Assembly: GCA_012064415.1 (NCBI GenBank)
Contig: SSNU01000015.1
Location: forward strand, 62,001 to 126,000
DNA: 64,000 nt
Direction of reading: 5' to 3'
Source: Gyrodactylus bullatarudis
Taxonomy: Eukaryota > Platyhelminthes > Monogenea > Gyrodactylidea > Gyrodactylidae
In this document: piece by piece, positions 36,353-48,175 of the stretch
Layout of the letters: every line of letters starts with the position of its first letter
Position numbering within the stretch: position 1 is the first letter of the stretch
Made by a program: the position numbers and the translations under genes
Notes under the pieces: generated by a model
The model's input: the letters and a program-made list of their open reading frames with translations, nothing else
Told to the model about the DNA's origin: nothing
Database searches by the model: none

Positions 36353-36911
36353 ATGACATTCAACGCTAGGAAATTTGTTAATAAATTTATCAATTCTTCC
36401 AAGTCTAAAAAAGATCTAGAGGAAAGGCAAACATTGAAAAGAAATCTGAAAACAATATTCACTAAGTAGTCTATGATCTATTATATATTATAGATCTTCA
36501 AATCTGAATGTAAAATATCCCAGAACTAGTGTACTCAATGATGAATTTTTCCAAAGTCTTGTAAGTTTAAAGTTGTTATTTAAGGATGATTGTTGGGACA
36601 ATGAAGGCCTACAGTTTACACAAATGGATGAAGATCAAAGTTCTCTAGAGAGATTTTCAGGCCAGAAAAGTTTTCCAGAGTTTTCAGTTCTCGATAGCTG
36701 CGAGAAGTCTACTCAGACTTATTCTCTAGTTTACGAAAAGTCGACGAATACTGGAAAAGAAGATTTCACTTGCTCATGCATTTTCTCAAGGTCGAAGAAT
36801 TTCAAAAGATCGAATATTTTCTCTACACCAAAAGCAGAAAAAGATGAATCAAACCAGTTTATTTCCTTTGAAAATATCTATGCTCGATTTAGTCCGATCA
36901 GAAATGATTGA
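36353..36911 (+). CDS. unknown small protein with LC8-binding-like motif
   Basis: Three exons in frame: 36353-36465, 36494-36560 and 36585-36911; 168 aa. Introns are 28 and 24 nt, with GTAGTC..TATAG and GTAAGT..TTAAG ends. The N-terminus is basic (NKFINSSKSKKDLEERQTLK), the middle is acidic and serine-rich, and EKSTQTYSLVYEKSTNT carries a KxTQT motif, the consensus for dynein light chain LC8 binding, repeated in weaker form as KSTNT. No known family recognised. Its 3' end converges on the coiled-coil gene with 18 bases between stop codons. The start is the first ATG in frame. Confidence 0.6.
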
Positions 36912-36929
36912 AATTGAAATAAAACTTTT

Positions 36930-38198
36930 TTATTTAATCACATTCTCAAGAGGACCAAATTTCTCTATGTAACACGATAACAACTCCTTCAACTGGTAGT
37001 TACACTTTTTAAAGTGCTCCATTTCGTCAATGTAACTTTCCATGGGATCTTCTTTCTCTCTCTTTGACTCCAAGCTTAGCAGCTTAATGATAAAAAATGA
37101 AAAAAATTAACCTACATATTCTTTTAATTCTGTGTTTTCTTTTTGAAGTCTAGCGATCTTTTCAAGAAATATTTCGGGATTGAACTTAATTGTTTCTGCC
37201 AACCTTTCTTTAGCTGGTTTAATGTTTATTGAGTCTTTCATTCGGGAGATTCCAGTGAGTTTTCCGATGTCACGCATTTTAAGTTTTAAAATTTTCATAT
37301 CTTTCGCATGCAATCTTGACATGTTGGCTCTTGTTTCTTCTAGTTTAGAATTACATTCTTCAAGTCTTGAAACTTTAACTTTCAAAAATTCATTTTCTTT
37401 CAAGGTAGAAATTAATTTTGACTCAATATTTGCATTATCGTGTTTTAAAACGTGGTTTTCCTCTTTCAGCAAAGCAAAAGAGCTTTTCAAATCATTTGAT
37501 TCTTTAGAGGCATGTTCGATTTTTGCTATAAGCTTGAAAATGTCATGGTTACTAGTCATTTTGAATTTGCTGAGATTTTTCAATCTTTCATTATCTTTGG
37601 AAATGATTTTCAGTTGAAAGTCAATTTCTGAGTTCTCTTCCATTATCTCTTGATTTATTTGAAGAACACCTTTGAGTAAAATATCAGCGACGAGTTTTTC
37701 ACAGAAATCTTCTAAATCGGCATCACTATTTGCATTGCCAGCTTTTAAATCCGGTATCTCATTTTTGATTTTATTCAATTCCTCAAGAAGTGTTTTATTC
37801 TCTTGAGCAACCTTGACAAGTTCTTGTTTTTCTTTTTCAATCTCTTTTAAAAGATTCTCTTCTCTGAGCTTGAAACCATCTTTCAGAGATTTTATTTCAT
37901 TTTCACCGGAGATTCTACGTTTTTCAGACTGATTAATAAAAAAATTCTAACCTACCGTAGCGAATTTCATGACGATACTATCCTTCTCGTTTTGAATTGT
38001 TTGTATAGATTTTTTTGCTCTCTCTAGTCTAAGTTTAAGTTCGTTCACAGCACTGTCTTTACCTTTTTCTTTAGTAAGGGCCCATTTTTTTTTCTCTAGA
38101 AGAAGACTTTCAACCTGATACTTATAAGATTCGAGTTCTTTTTTTAGGCTTTCATCATTACTAGGTAAGCTCATATCTAAATGAACTTTTGCTTCCAA
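36930..38198 (-). CDS. long coiled-coil protein
   Basis: Three exons: 37956-38198 (81 codons), 37116-37928 (271) and 36930-37082 (50 plus stop); 402 aa. Introns are 27 and 33 nt, both starting GTAGGT. The protein is almost wholly charged heptad-like sequence (for example RLERAKKSIQTIQNEKDSI, LKEENHVLKHDNANIESKL and KIARLQKENTELKEY) with no catalytic motif, so it is likely structural, such as a centrosomal, ciliary or cytoskeletal scaffold; that is inference from shape only. The stop codon overlaps AATAAA. It is divergent from cyclin Y, with 170 bases between start codons. Confidence 0.72.
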
Positions 38199-38368
38199 AA
38201 TTTCCGAGTAAAATGGTTAGTCCATAAAATAAAATTTTAATTTCGAATAACTGCCAATGATAAACGGCCATAGAATTATGGAACTTCATCATAATCTTTG
38301 ATTAAAACAATTTATTGGAAATTTCAAAATAATTATAGAAATGTTCAATAATCACTATAAATATTAGT
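38199..38368. promoter_or_regulatory. short divergent promoter region
   Basis: 170 bases separate the start codons of the coiled-coil gene (-) and cyclin Y (+), suggesting a shared bidirectional promoter. No specific factor site is claimed. Confidence 0.4.
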
Positions 38369-40059
38369 ATGGGGAACAAATTCAGTAATTGCTTCAAAAA
38401 GAAATCTAAAAATTATTGCATTGACCCTCATTTCCAATCCAATAATTACAATTTTACAACAGATACAGAACAACAAGATGCCTATCATCTAAACTATTGC
38501 AATAGTGATCAACAGATTAAACGAATTATTCACAAAAAAGATGGTCTCCAATATTTAATCGTCTCTAACAGCGATGCTAATAACAACACTAAGCAAGCCC
38601 TAAAGACGTGCTATAACCAAACGATCGGCAAAAACTTGGATAATAAAGACAGTCCAAAGAACGAGCCCAACATCCAGCATATTTCGGAACGTGATCCTGA
38701 TGGTAATCTTGATACTTTTTAATTACTCTATATTAGACTTGGATCTGGATCCTACCCTGAATCCGATGCGAGAGACTCTTTTCATCCAGAGGTCCACTAA
38801 AGATGTTGAACTGAGTTTGTTTGATTCACATCAAAATCAAATATTTCCTTTTATCATTATTTTGTTTTTTTTTCAGATAATAAACGCAGGACCATGTATG
38901 AAAAGATTGTAAGTCTACTATTCAATCTTTGAGATGGTATTCTTACTTTGATTATCTCTAGAACGATAAGAGAACAGTGAAACGAGTCAGCAGTACAAGT
39001 ACAATATTTCTTGACGATTCTACCGTGACCCGGCCACATCTCAAGACTACTGTCAAAGCTCTCTCTCAGGGAATATTTCTGCAAATAAAAAATAGAGATC
39101 GTAGAATGTCGAATGGTGATAGCCCTGAAATATTCGATGAACATCTTCATCCAGTCCATGTAATTATTATCTGTAGTATCTTTTATATGGATCATTATCT
39201 CTAACCCATTTTACCCTATGCTTTACTAGACTGACCTAGCAGATGACAGTCATGGCTACCAGGACCCTGATCAAAAATCGGTCTACAAGTTTGTACGATG
39301 TCTCTTTAGTGCTGCTCAATTATCCTCGGAATGTGCTATTGTTACAATGGTTCGTTCTCTAATCATTTCTCTTCTACTTGCTTAATTAGATTTTTTAGTA
39401 TTTCTTTCTAAAGTGCAAACTATCAGAGCTTGTTAAGGAGCGTTGCTTTTCAAATTAGTTTTTTTCACTTTTCTAGGTCTACTTGGAACGTCTTCTGGCC
39501 TGTGCAGAGCTCGAATTGACTCCGATAAACTGGAAGAGAATAGTTTTATGTGCCATTATTTTGGCTAGCAAAGTATGGGATGATCAAGCTGTCTGGAATG
39601 TCGACTTTTGCCAAATCCTCCGGGACCTTCGAGTGGATGATGTTAACGAATTGGAGAGACAATTCTTGGAAATTATCCAATTCAACATAAACATTCCTCA
39701 GTCGGTGTATGCCAAGTACTATTTTGATGTTAGATTCCTTGTTGATCAAGTGAAACCAATGCCTTTGTCAATAGAGAGAGCTTTCACTCTTGAGGTAAGT
39801 AAGCCCTCTCGAGTCTTTCATTTCTTTCTTTCTCTTTGCACGCATAAACTTGTTTTACCCTTGTTATAAATCACTTCCACAAGAGATGTATTGATTATAA
39901 TCAATGAATTTCTATCTTTTTTCAACTACCTAGGCCTACTCCAGGATTCTTGAGGATCCAGACTTTGATGCTATCTTTCGGATAAAGACTCGAAAAAGAA
40001 CAGGTAGTTTTGACACGCTCACCTCAGGCAACACCTTCAGACCAGCCATTCTCTCCTGA
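38369..40059 (+). CDS. CCNY: cyclin Y
   Basis: Seven exons: 38369-38702, 38737-38814, 38877-38908, 38962-39159, 39230-39349, 39477-39794 and 39934-40059; 401 aa (human 341). Cyclin Y is anchored to membranes and activates PFTAIRE/PCTAIRE kinases (CDK14, CDK16), for example in Wnt co-receptor phosphorylation. Seen: MGNKFSNC, an N-myristoylation site with a palmitoylatable Cys; [27 protein letters not shown]; the cyclin fold from [19 protein letters not shown] through [20 protein letters not shown] and [20 protein letters not shown]; and a C-terminus ending RPAILS, like the family. [10 protein letters not shown] is a candidate 14-3-3 site. The exon 2 donor (A|GTTTGT) and exon 5 donor (ATG|GTTCG) are weak and less certain. 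Confidence 0.92.
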
Positions 40060-40739
40060 ATTGTGGATTTTCTTTTTTGCATTTTCTTTCCAAATGTCGA
40101 AAAGACCCTTTCATTATATAACCTTATTTGTATGCATTGCTGTTGATTTTTTTACCTCTTTTATTTCATTCTGATCTGTGCCTGGCAATTTCTTTTGCCA
40201 GACCCTTTTTCATATCTAAGATATAAATATATATTATATAATGTATAAATGAGTAAACATTATAAAATATATATTACGTATAAAATGCGTACATAAGCAT
40301 GGAATTTGTATTATAATGTCTTTCATTCATCAAAATTTTACAATTCATGGTATTATCTGTTTGTTTTTACTCTTTTTCCATTGAAATTTTTTTCTATTCA
40401 CAAATAATTAACAACTCATCCTCTGCCGAATTATATGAATTCAATGAAAGGAATTATCTTACCCAGATCCTCAAAATAATTTTATTGTAAAATTTCATCA
40501 TAAAATGTAAAATTCTGTTTTTTACATGAAATCTTTTTTTTCAAAATACAATTGATAATTGTAATAAAAAAGGGTTTCCTTCTAATTTCTACTAATCAGT
40601 AGTTATCGAAAAATCTACTGTAATGTAGTTTGAGCCAATCTGGTTGGTTGAGAAGATGATGAACCAACAATCTAAAAAGTTTATCTATAAAAGTATACAA
40701 CGAGACATGGAAAATACAACTTTTCGGGCCCATTAATCC
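40060..40739. other. intergenic between cyclin Y and its paralogue
   Basis: AT-rich; several AATAAA-like strings near 40220-40290 could serve cyclin Y. No exon seen. Confidence 0.4.
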
Positions 40740-41364
40740 ATGTCAGTGGAGCATGGGAAATTGGGAATTGCACTTGAGCAAGGGGGTGAAGCAGATCTCA
40801 ATTCCGCTCTCCGATTCTACTCAGAATCAGTCTTTTACCTGATTAGGAATTCTTCCCTCCAGAATGTCTTTGTGAGGGGGGAGGTTCCAGACATTTTCAA
40901 CGATTTAAGGTATCCTTTCAAAAACACTATTTTCAATGCAGAGCCCAAAACGGATGATGATTTGCATCCGAGGGACATTTTCGATTTTATGACAAAAATA
41001 TACTCCATGATTGAGTATGAGGCTCACATCATCCTAGTCAGTCTGGTGAGTCCTCCCGACTATTTTCTGACACTAACCCAAGGTTTACATCAAAAAGTTA
41101 TACGAAAAGGTCATGATTGACGTGACCAGGGAGAACTGGAAGCGGGTCATATTTATAACCTTGGTTGTTGCTCTAAAGTTCTATGATGACATGGCCATTT
41201 ATAATGGAGATTTCAACGAAATCATTGACCTGGAGGATGTTAACGAACTAGAAAGACAATTCCTCGAGATGATGAGTTTCGATTTAAGTATACCACAAAA
41301 TCTATATTTATTTTACAACCTTAAGGCTCTACGCATGAGTGATCATCGGCGCCAAATTGATTGA
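40740..41364 (+). CDS. diverged cyclin Y-like paralogue, short
   Basis: Two exons, 40740-41045 and 41083-41364, with a 37-nt intron; 195 aa. Aligns by eye to the cyclin fold of the upstream cyclin Y: VYIKKLYEKVMIDVTRENWK versus VYLERLL..NWKR, ALKFYDDMAIYNGDFNEI versus [17 protein letters not shown], and [20 protein letters not shown]. The intron lies at the same place and phase as intron 5 of cyclin Y (just before VY), strong evidence for tandem duplication. It lacks the myristoylated N-terminus, the STIFLDDST segment and the C-terminal tail. It could be a soluble kinase partner or a decaying copy, but the frame is intact and the key ELERQFLE block is kept. Confidence 0.78.
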
Positions 41365-41422
41365 ACCAGAGTGTGGTGAAAAATAAAAATCTATTGTATT
41401 TTCAACAAGCAAGCTTAAAAAA

Positions 41423-42945
41423 TCAAGAATTTTCTCTTGTATAGCCAGAGGCAATGCCAAAGTCACCTACGTGAATGTTTTTCTGAACAGGGTCCTGGCC
41501 GAGGCGAGTGTCGAGACCGAACCATGATCGATCCTTTGTCAGGTTTTCATCAATCGAAGCTAGTTGTTTAAACTTTTCCTCGACTGAGAGAAGACTATTC
41601 TTTGTAACGTCGTCAAAGTTGATGCCGCCTGAATTATTATTGTGGATAATTTGGCCGTTGATTAGGGAAACAGACGCCTCTTCGTGATCCTGGGATGATT
41701 GGAATTCCTCTTTGCTTACGTAGTATTCTGATTTCTGATCAATCAAGTTTTTGTTATCGCTTATGAGTAGTCTGCAATTCCATTGTCTCTTCAAATGATC
41801 GATAGATTTATCATTCCTTTCGGGTATAGTTGAGTAGGCCGGATAAAGGGCACATTCCAGTTCGAATGGAGTGAGAATTGGAATGAGGAACTCTCTAGAG
41901 TCCAGCAGGCTACTTCTGGAGCATCCAATCAGGACAAATAAATCAATATCTGTAATGTTCATCAACTTTGATTCATTGAGCTTCCCCAAGAGGAGAGTGG
42001 TGTAGTTTATTCTGAGGGATTTGAAGATTCCAGTGAGTCTATCAATTGTCTCTTGAAAGCCTTTACAGGATAATGTACCCACGAGGATTCCAATATTTTT
42101 CGCAATCTTTGCCTTTTCAATCAGGAAATTGCGTCTCTGAATAAATTTTGACATGAAATCAACACATGAGGTTGTCTTCTTGGCAAAGGGATCGACCACC
42201 ACAGCACTTTGATAGTCAATGTCTGAGGAGTTGCAAAGAATTCTCAATAAATCATACTCTGAAGCACCCACGTATAAAAGTGTAGAATCTTCAAAGGGAA
42301 ATGAATCCGAATCTACAATACGTGAGCAGTAGGAAGAATTAGAGTTTGTAAAGTTTGGCCTAGCCAAATAGCATTTTTCAGCTCCCAATAATTTGAACAA
42401 GTCTTTTGCCATGCTTTTAAAGCGAAAGTCATAGAAAATAATGATCCTTTTATCGTTGGCTAATTCCAGAGATTGACTCGCCGATTTTAAGAATTCCAAG
42501 TCTGATGGAAAATCTTCAAACTGATAGAATACAGGGAACTCTGTGGAAATTTGAGACAAACATGCTTCTCCAAAGTGAACAATAGCATCGACAGAAATTC
42601 TCTTACAGTAAGTCAAATCGAGACAACAACTTGAAGAAAAAATTAGAAGAAAATGTTACCTTGAGAAGTTGGAATCTCCCAAAAGGAAAACTTTAACGTT
42701 ACAATTTCTTACAAGCAAATTTTTAATGTCAACACAATGCTCAAGAAGATATTCAGGAACTTGTAGGCCGATCTACATATAAAATACTCAAGATTTACTC
42801 TTTTATAATCTGCTATTTTGATCCAATGATATAGATCATTCAAGTTGAAATAATCAATAGAGATTTCAGCTAACAGTACTTGAATATCACTTATTCTCTG
42901 TCTTATTACAGAGCTTCCATCATTACTAATTGAAGTCATCACCAA
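41423..42945 (-). CDS. DPH2: diphthamide biosynthesis protein 2
   Basis: Three exons: 42799-42945, 42660-42772 and 41423-42629; 488 aa (or 486 from the third codon, also Met). Introns are 26 and 30 nt. DPH2 pairs with DPH1 in the radical-SAM-type enzyme that transfers the aminocarboxypropyl group to a histidine of elongation factor 2, the first step of diphthamide. Seen: IGLQVPEYLL, KVFLLGDSNFSSCCLD with paired Cys 88/89 created across the second intron, VDAIVHFGEACLS (Cys 110), DLFVLIGCSRSSLLDS and REFLIPILTPFELE (Cys about 323), and the C-terminal signature DRSWFGLDTRLGQDP. These are the cysteines expected for the family's cluster region. Its 3' end converges on the cyclin paralogue with 58 bases between stops. 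Confidence 0.93.
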
Positions 42946-43509
42946 AAATTGTCAAATATTTTGAAAAACATAACGAATTAAACGATCAACATCCAAGTTA
43001 ATGAAATTTGTTTAAGCAAGGTACTAGATGCAATTTTAAACAGACAGATTAAAACCGAGTTTAGATTCTAAACTTTATTATATTGTTATAGTTTAGAATC
43101 TATGCTCTGGCCTAAGAATGCAATCAACCTTCAGATTATTTGTTCAACCCTAGAACAAAATCTCGGTTATTTTCACCCCATTTGTATTAAAACCCATATC
43201 AAGTTTTAAAATTAATATTTGAACTTTGTAATTAAGTCTGTAATTACTAGGAATATTGGTGCATTTCTGAGAAAGATTGTATTCTATTGAAACATAAAAA
43301 CTTTTTATTTTATGAAAATTATCTACTATATTTAATGAGATTAATAAATCATATTTACAAAAGAATGATCTCCAATGGTAAAAATAGAAAAATCCGACAA
43401 TTATAATTAGATTACATATAAAGTACCTTTGATTCACAAAAATATCCCGAGATAATTAGTTTTATCTACACATTTTTAAAAGAACAGGTTGGCGTTAATG
43501 CAAGTTATT
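42946..43509. other. intergenic between DPH2 5' end and NF-YB 3' end
   Basis: About 560 bases, with a short inverted repeat near 43053-43101 (GTTTAGATTCTAAAC and GTTTAGAATCTA). The open frame at 43150-43437 (-) has no resemblance to known families. Confidence 0.4.
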
Positions 43510-44809
43510 TTAATTCTCGTTGGACGCTTGAGTGACTGCTGTTGTAACTTGGTTGCCATTGACCAATGAAACCTAAAGGAATTAGAAGAATATAGAATAT
43601 TTTTATGGAATTTGAGGTTTAAAAATAATGTGTGAATAAATTCAGAATTAACTGGCAGGTTGCTTGTTGGATTGTGTTAGAAAAAAAAATGATTACTTAC
43701 TTAATTCTTCAAGCATTTCTCTAAGAATGGAGCAATTAAATGTTGTCAACATTTGAATTTACCATTCTTCTCCTATAAGAAAGCAAACAAAATTTTGGAT
43801 CTTGAACAAATTTAAAGATGTCAAAATTGAAAAAAAACAATCCTTATTTAAAATTAGTGGAGTTCATGGGGACTAGCCCAGATACGAGGAAAATGCTTGG
43901 CAATAAATTATTAATAGTAAACTGTAGTAGAATCTCCAAATTAAGACAGTAACGAATAAAAAAATATAAACTCACAGGAAGGAATATGGTATTTTGTGGT
44001 AGCTTAACGTCCTCATCAATTTTGCCAGGTTCAGATGTGGCTAAAATAATCTGTTGATTGTTACCACCGGCAAGTTGTTGCAGAGTTTCAGCAGTAGCAA
44101 GACGAGTTTGACCGTTCGTCGTGGTGAGGAATATTTGCTGTGGGTGACCATTGGCATCATCTCCACCATTAGAAATTAAAATTGTTTGACCAGCTTGTAC
44201 GTTAGCTGCACTACTATCCAAATCACCGTTAGGTTGTGTGGCAGTACCTGTAATTACAGTCTGTCCATTAGCATTAGTTGTAGTCTGAAGGGCAATGGGT
44301 GTACCCTGGAGATTGAGTATAACAGCAGTCATAGGCGCTGCTTGACTGTTGGTAAGGGAAACAAGGTTGGAGTCATCGAGAATAGATGAATCAAGTTTAC
44401 TAGATTCTCGATATTTTTGTAAGAATTTCTTCAATGGCTCTACATAGTTATCAAAACCAAGAGAATTTATGGCATACAATAAATCTTCTCCATTTACTGT
44501 TTTCCTCTTTTCATTATGACACCTTTCAGCAGCTTCTGATGTGATAAAGCTAATAAACTCTGAGACGCATTCCTGAACGCACTCCTTAGATTCCTTGGCA
44601 ATCTGAAAGAAATTAATCTAAGAATTAATTACCTTTCCATTAGCCGGTACAGCTTTCTTCATTATTTTTGCTACATTTGCAATAGGAAGGAACCTGTCTT
44701 GTTCCCTAAGAGGGGACTTTTGCTCGTGATATTCATCTTGCTGTGATGTCTCAATAGATTCATAGTACTGCTGATCTGTGAAAACTTGTTCTTCAATATT
44801 ATCCTCCAT
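43510..44809 (-). CDS. NFYB: nuclear transcription factor Y subunit beta
   Basis: Exons 44633-44809 (59 codons), 43976-44602 (209) and 43510-43572 (20 plus stop); about 288 aa. NF-YB forms a histone-fold dimer with NF-YC and, with NF-YA, binds CCAAT boxes. Seen: [20 protein letters not shown] in exon 1, then [40 protein letters not shown] and [17 protein letters not shown], all highly conserved in the family, then a Gln/Thr-rich activation-type tail. The first intron is 30 nt; the second about 400 nt. The last exon ([15 protein letters not shown]) joins in phase 0 and resembles NF-YB tails, but a further small exon between cannot be excluded. Confidence 0.93.
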
Positions 44810-44943
44810 TTTAAATATTTTTGTTAATATAAAACTAAAATTAAGTTTTGTGTTTTTCAAAAATATACTTTTGTTTGTCTGTGTTAGTTTTTGGCAATTT
44901 TGAATATAAACTTTATTTAAGTAACTTTAGAGACTATGATAGA
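44810..44943. promoter_or_regulatory. compact divergent promoter region
   Basis: Only about 134 bases separate the NF-YB start (-) from the likely start of the serine-rich gene (+), so the promoter is probably bidirectional. No clear CCAAT box is seen. Confidence 0.4.
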
Positions 44944-45878
44944 ATGAGAAAGCCTTTTGAAAACAGTAAACTAGAAGAAGATGGAGATGAATATCAAATA
45001 CATTATAATAATGCCTCCTCTACACAATCATCAGATAGCCAGTATGGCTCAATAAAGAATGGAATTAGAGACATTGTCGCTTATGAAAAATTATCAGATG
45101 AATTTTCAGAAAAAGTTCGTTATCCAAAAGTAAATTTTTATTTTAAATTCTGAACTCAACAGCGTAGAACTTCAATATCCTATCGTTCTGACAACTCAGA
45201 TTCTTCCAAAGTAATAAATTGAATCCTAACAAAAATAAACTTTAGTCTCAGAGCTCTTCCGGTTCATCCAGCAAAACTTCTTCATTGACCTCATCTCAAA
45301 ACAGTAACGATAGTAAAACAGACAGTAAAGAACATTATATTCTGAACGTGAAGGTAATTTATCTAGAGAGGCATAGTTGATTAAAAATTAAATATACATT
45401 TTAGAAAATTGTAATAAACCAAAACGATAATCGTATGGAAAACTTTAACAACATTGTGAAATCCGAACATTCCTTTCGAAGAAACTTTCCCTCTATAACT
45501 CCTCGTAGACATACTTTGGCCAAGGATGAAGATGGTCTCATCAAAAGACCTGAAGCAAAAATAAGCAAAGTATCTTTCCCGCTCTTCAATTCTGGTAGCG
45601 TAAACAATCCGAAAAGCTACCATTATCAGACTATAATACCCAATTCTAGCTCTTCATCAAAACGAGACACTCGAGTTCGTTTGATATTAATTTTTTTATC
45701 TTCTCATTCCTCATTCTTGTATTGTGTACAGGGCCAGAGTTTATCTCGCCAATTTGCTCCGAGTAATAATAATGAAAGAGACTTGCCTACTAGCCATCAT
45801 AACTCAAAATTGGATTACCTCAGCCCTACACTTGCACCGATGAGAAATCGACGACATTCTCTAATCAGTGATGAGTGA
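44944..45878 (+). CDS. unknown serine-rich protein with basophilic kinase sites
   Basis: Exons 44944-45129, 45163-45210, 45246-45353, 45405-45674 and 45732-45878; about 252 aa. Introns are 33, 35, 51 and 57 nt. The last (45675-45731) is a multiple of three and stopless, so its retention would add 19 hydrophobic residues. The protein is rich in Ser, Asn and Lys, with three RR-x-S/T sites: KRRTSIS (made across the first intron), PRRHTLAKD and RNRRHSLIS, typical of PKA/AMPK-like or 14-3-3 targets. No domain recognised. A donor GA|GTGAGT just before the stop and CAG at 45895-45897 would define a 23-nt intron and extend the end to 45946; unresolved. Confidence 0.65.
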
Positions 45879-46255
45879 GTTATTTTGAATTCTACAGATT
45901 CCCTAGTCTACTGAGTTTAATTTTCCATTTGTCTGATAATGAATAAAAAACTAAAATTATTGCAAAATTTTCCTGAGTACCTAAGATGTAGAATGTTGCT
46001 TTCTCTTGCACTCTAGAGTTTGAAGAGATTTTTTATGCTTGCAAAAATTCATCCAATGTCTGAATCAATACATCTTACTCATAATAACTATTCATTTTAC
46101 ATATATATATTGATACTCACTGATGCAAATATATTGTAATGTGAGCTCCTATTGACTTTTTATTCGTATGTAGTTCCTCAAAGATTGCAAGCAATCCGTA
46201 CATAGATATGTATAACGTTGAAACCTAGATTTGAATAGGTCTGATTCAAAAGTAT

Positions 46256-46388
46256 TAGACATTTAACCTAGCAGCAAAGTATAGTCTCTGGTAATTACTA
46301 CCTTATGGACAGTGTCCATGAGTTGAATATCATTGCTACACGTAGTAATAACCCAGAGACCATACTTTGCTGCTAGGTTAAATGTCTA
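46256..46388. repeat. palindromic repeat related to the 16.8-kb element
   Basis: Arms 46256-46299 and 46344-46388 are near-perfect reverse complements (TAGACATTTAACCTAGCAGC at the left end). The same sequence, diverged, occurs once at about 16772-16815 next to the hammerhead-bearing palindrome, so both belong to one repeat family. Confidence 0.7.
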
Positions 46389-48014
46389 TAAACACTATAA
46401 TTTCTACATTGTAATTAATTACATCAATCTCTCGCTAAAGGCTTAATTCATCCATAGTACATGTGATAAGAACATAGGCATCTTTCTTGTAAAAGCAACA
46501 ATAATTAGATAATAAATAAAGGCTTTTACAAATTAGTTCGATTATGATATCTCATTTATTGCCAATAAGCCAAAAGAAATGTATAATTGTGATTGATTAC
46601 AACTGTAATTAGATTTAAAATAAAATACCACGTACGACGTATAGCAAAAATCTATAGACTTTGATTACTGTACAAGATTTTTATCATACTTGGCCTCTCT
46701 ATTGGTGTGTTTTTATACATCAAAGTTTTTTTTGGGAAATCGAAGCTTAGCTTTTATAAAGCTTTGAGTTTGTGTTGAGTTCAATATGTGTGTGAGAGAG
46801 GGATCAAACATTATTTTTTTCAGGATCAAAATTCATTTATTCTACTGAGGAAGGAAACTCAGCGAGAAGCAGTCCCCCAGAATAATTGGTAGAATTTGAA
46901 AAGTCTCTGACATTCACATTTGTTGTCGAGGTACGATTACAATTCCCAGTGGGAATGACAGTCTAAGCTGGTTTTTCTTTATCTCTCAATTTCTAAAATA
47001 CACTGTATAATATTAATAAAAGTTAACGAATGCTTGCATGTTTTTCGTCAAGCTTAATGAGATTTTTTGATGGATTTCTGTCTGGTTTCTCACTACATTA
47101 AATAAATCCAATGTACAGGGGAAAGCATTCCATCTTGAATTGGAGATAAAAATTGACTAAAACCTGGATCATCTTACAGGGGATTATTATTGGGAAAAGG
47201 TTTCCTTACACATGTTTTTAAGAATTTTCTCTGGTTACCAGATGTTGATGAAGGAAAGCCAACAAGGCATGTATTCTTTTGGTGGGATTTCTCCCCCTAA
47301 AAGCTTCCACGACTCTACTTTTTAAGCTTGACTAAAGTATTTGTTTTTCAGTAAAAAATCTAAAAAGTACGAAAGATTTCTTCTTTTGTTTGCTTTGTTT
47401 TCAAGAAATAAAATTCCTTTTTAATCCCTTAGATCGTTTTTAGGGGCTGGGAAAACTTGAAACAATATAGGGTTCTAGTTCACTTTCAATCTTTGAATTG
47501 AAGTTAAGCCTTTCGACAAATTTTCTAGATCATTTTTGTAACCATAAAAGATATTAGGCTATTTAGTTTAGAAAATGCGCCATATTTTCTCTTTTTCAAC
47601 GGTTAAGATCAAATTGATTTAATTGAAATTCGTCTTAGAGGTTCAGAGAAACTCGTCATTACTTTCGGAAATTGGCTCATCAGAGTATTTTGTAACAATA
47701 CAGTAAATTCTCATCTTCATATTTTAACTAGATTTATAGTTGAAGCCAGCTCAACTGTTGGTCGCGAATAGAAACTTTTGATTCTAAGGGGTTTGAATTT
47801 CAAATGAAAACATTCTTCAAAGGTGAATCTAACGAAAAAAATGTGCACATAAATTTGTAGGTCTGGTTATGATAATCAATGATTCCACCTCTCTTTGGGA
47901 TATGCAATGCATCCACGGAAAAAAACATGTGATTTCACAATTTGAAAGTTGTTTATGCATTAACATGATTTAAGATTGAATTCGAGGGCCTATCTACTAT
48001 CCAGATGATATCGA

Positions 48015-48175
48015 ATAGATATTATTAATTTGGAATATATTTAGAACTAAATGCGAATTTCTTAAAGGATCATCAGAGGCCTATCTTCGAAAATGATAAA
48101 ATTAAAGTTTGAATGAAAAATAATATTAAGAGAGACCACTGATGATCCTTTGAGAAATGCGCATTTGGTTCTGAA
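48015..48175. repeat. imperfect inverted repeat
   Basis: GGATCATCAG preceded by AAATGCGAATTTC on the left and CTGATGATCC followed by GAGAAATGCGCATTT on the right; about 45-base arms with several mismatches. Likely an old MITE. Confidence 0.55.
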
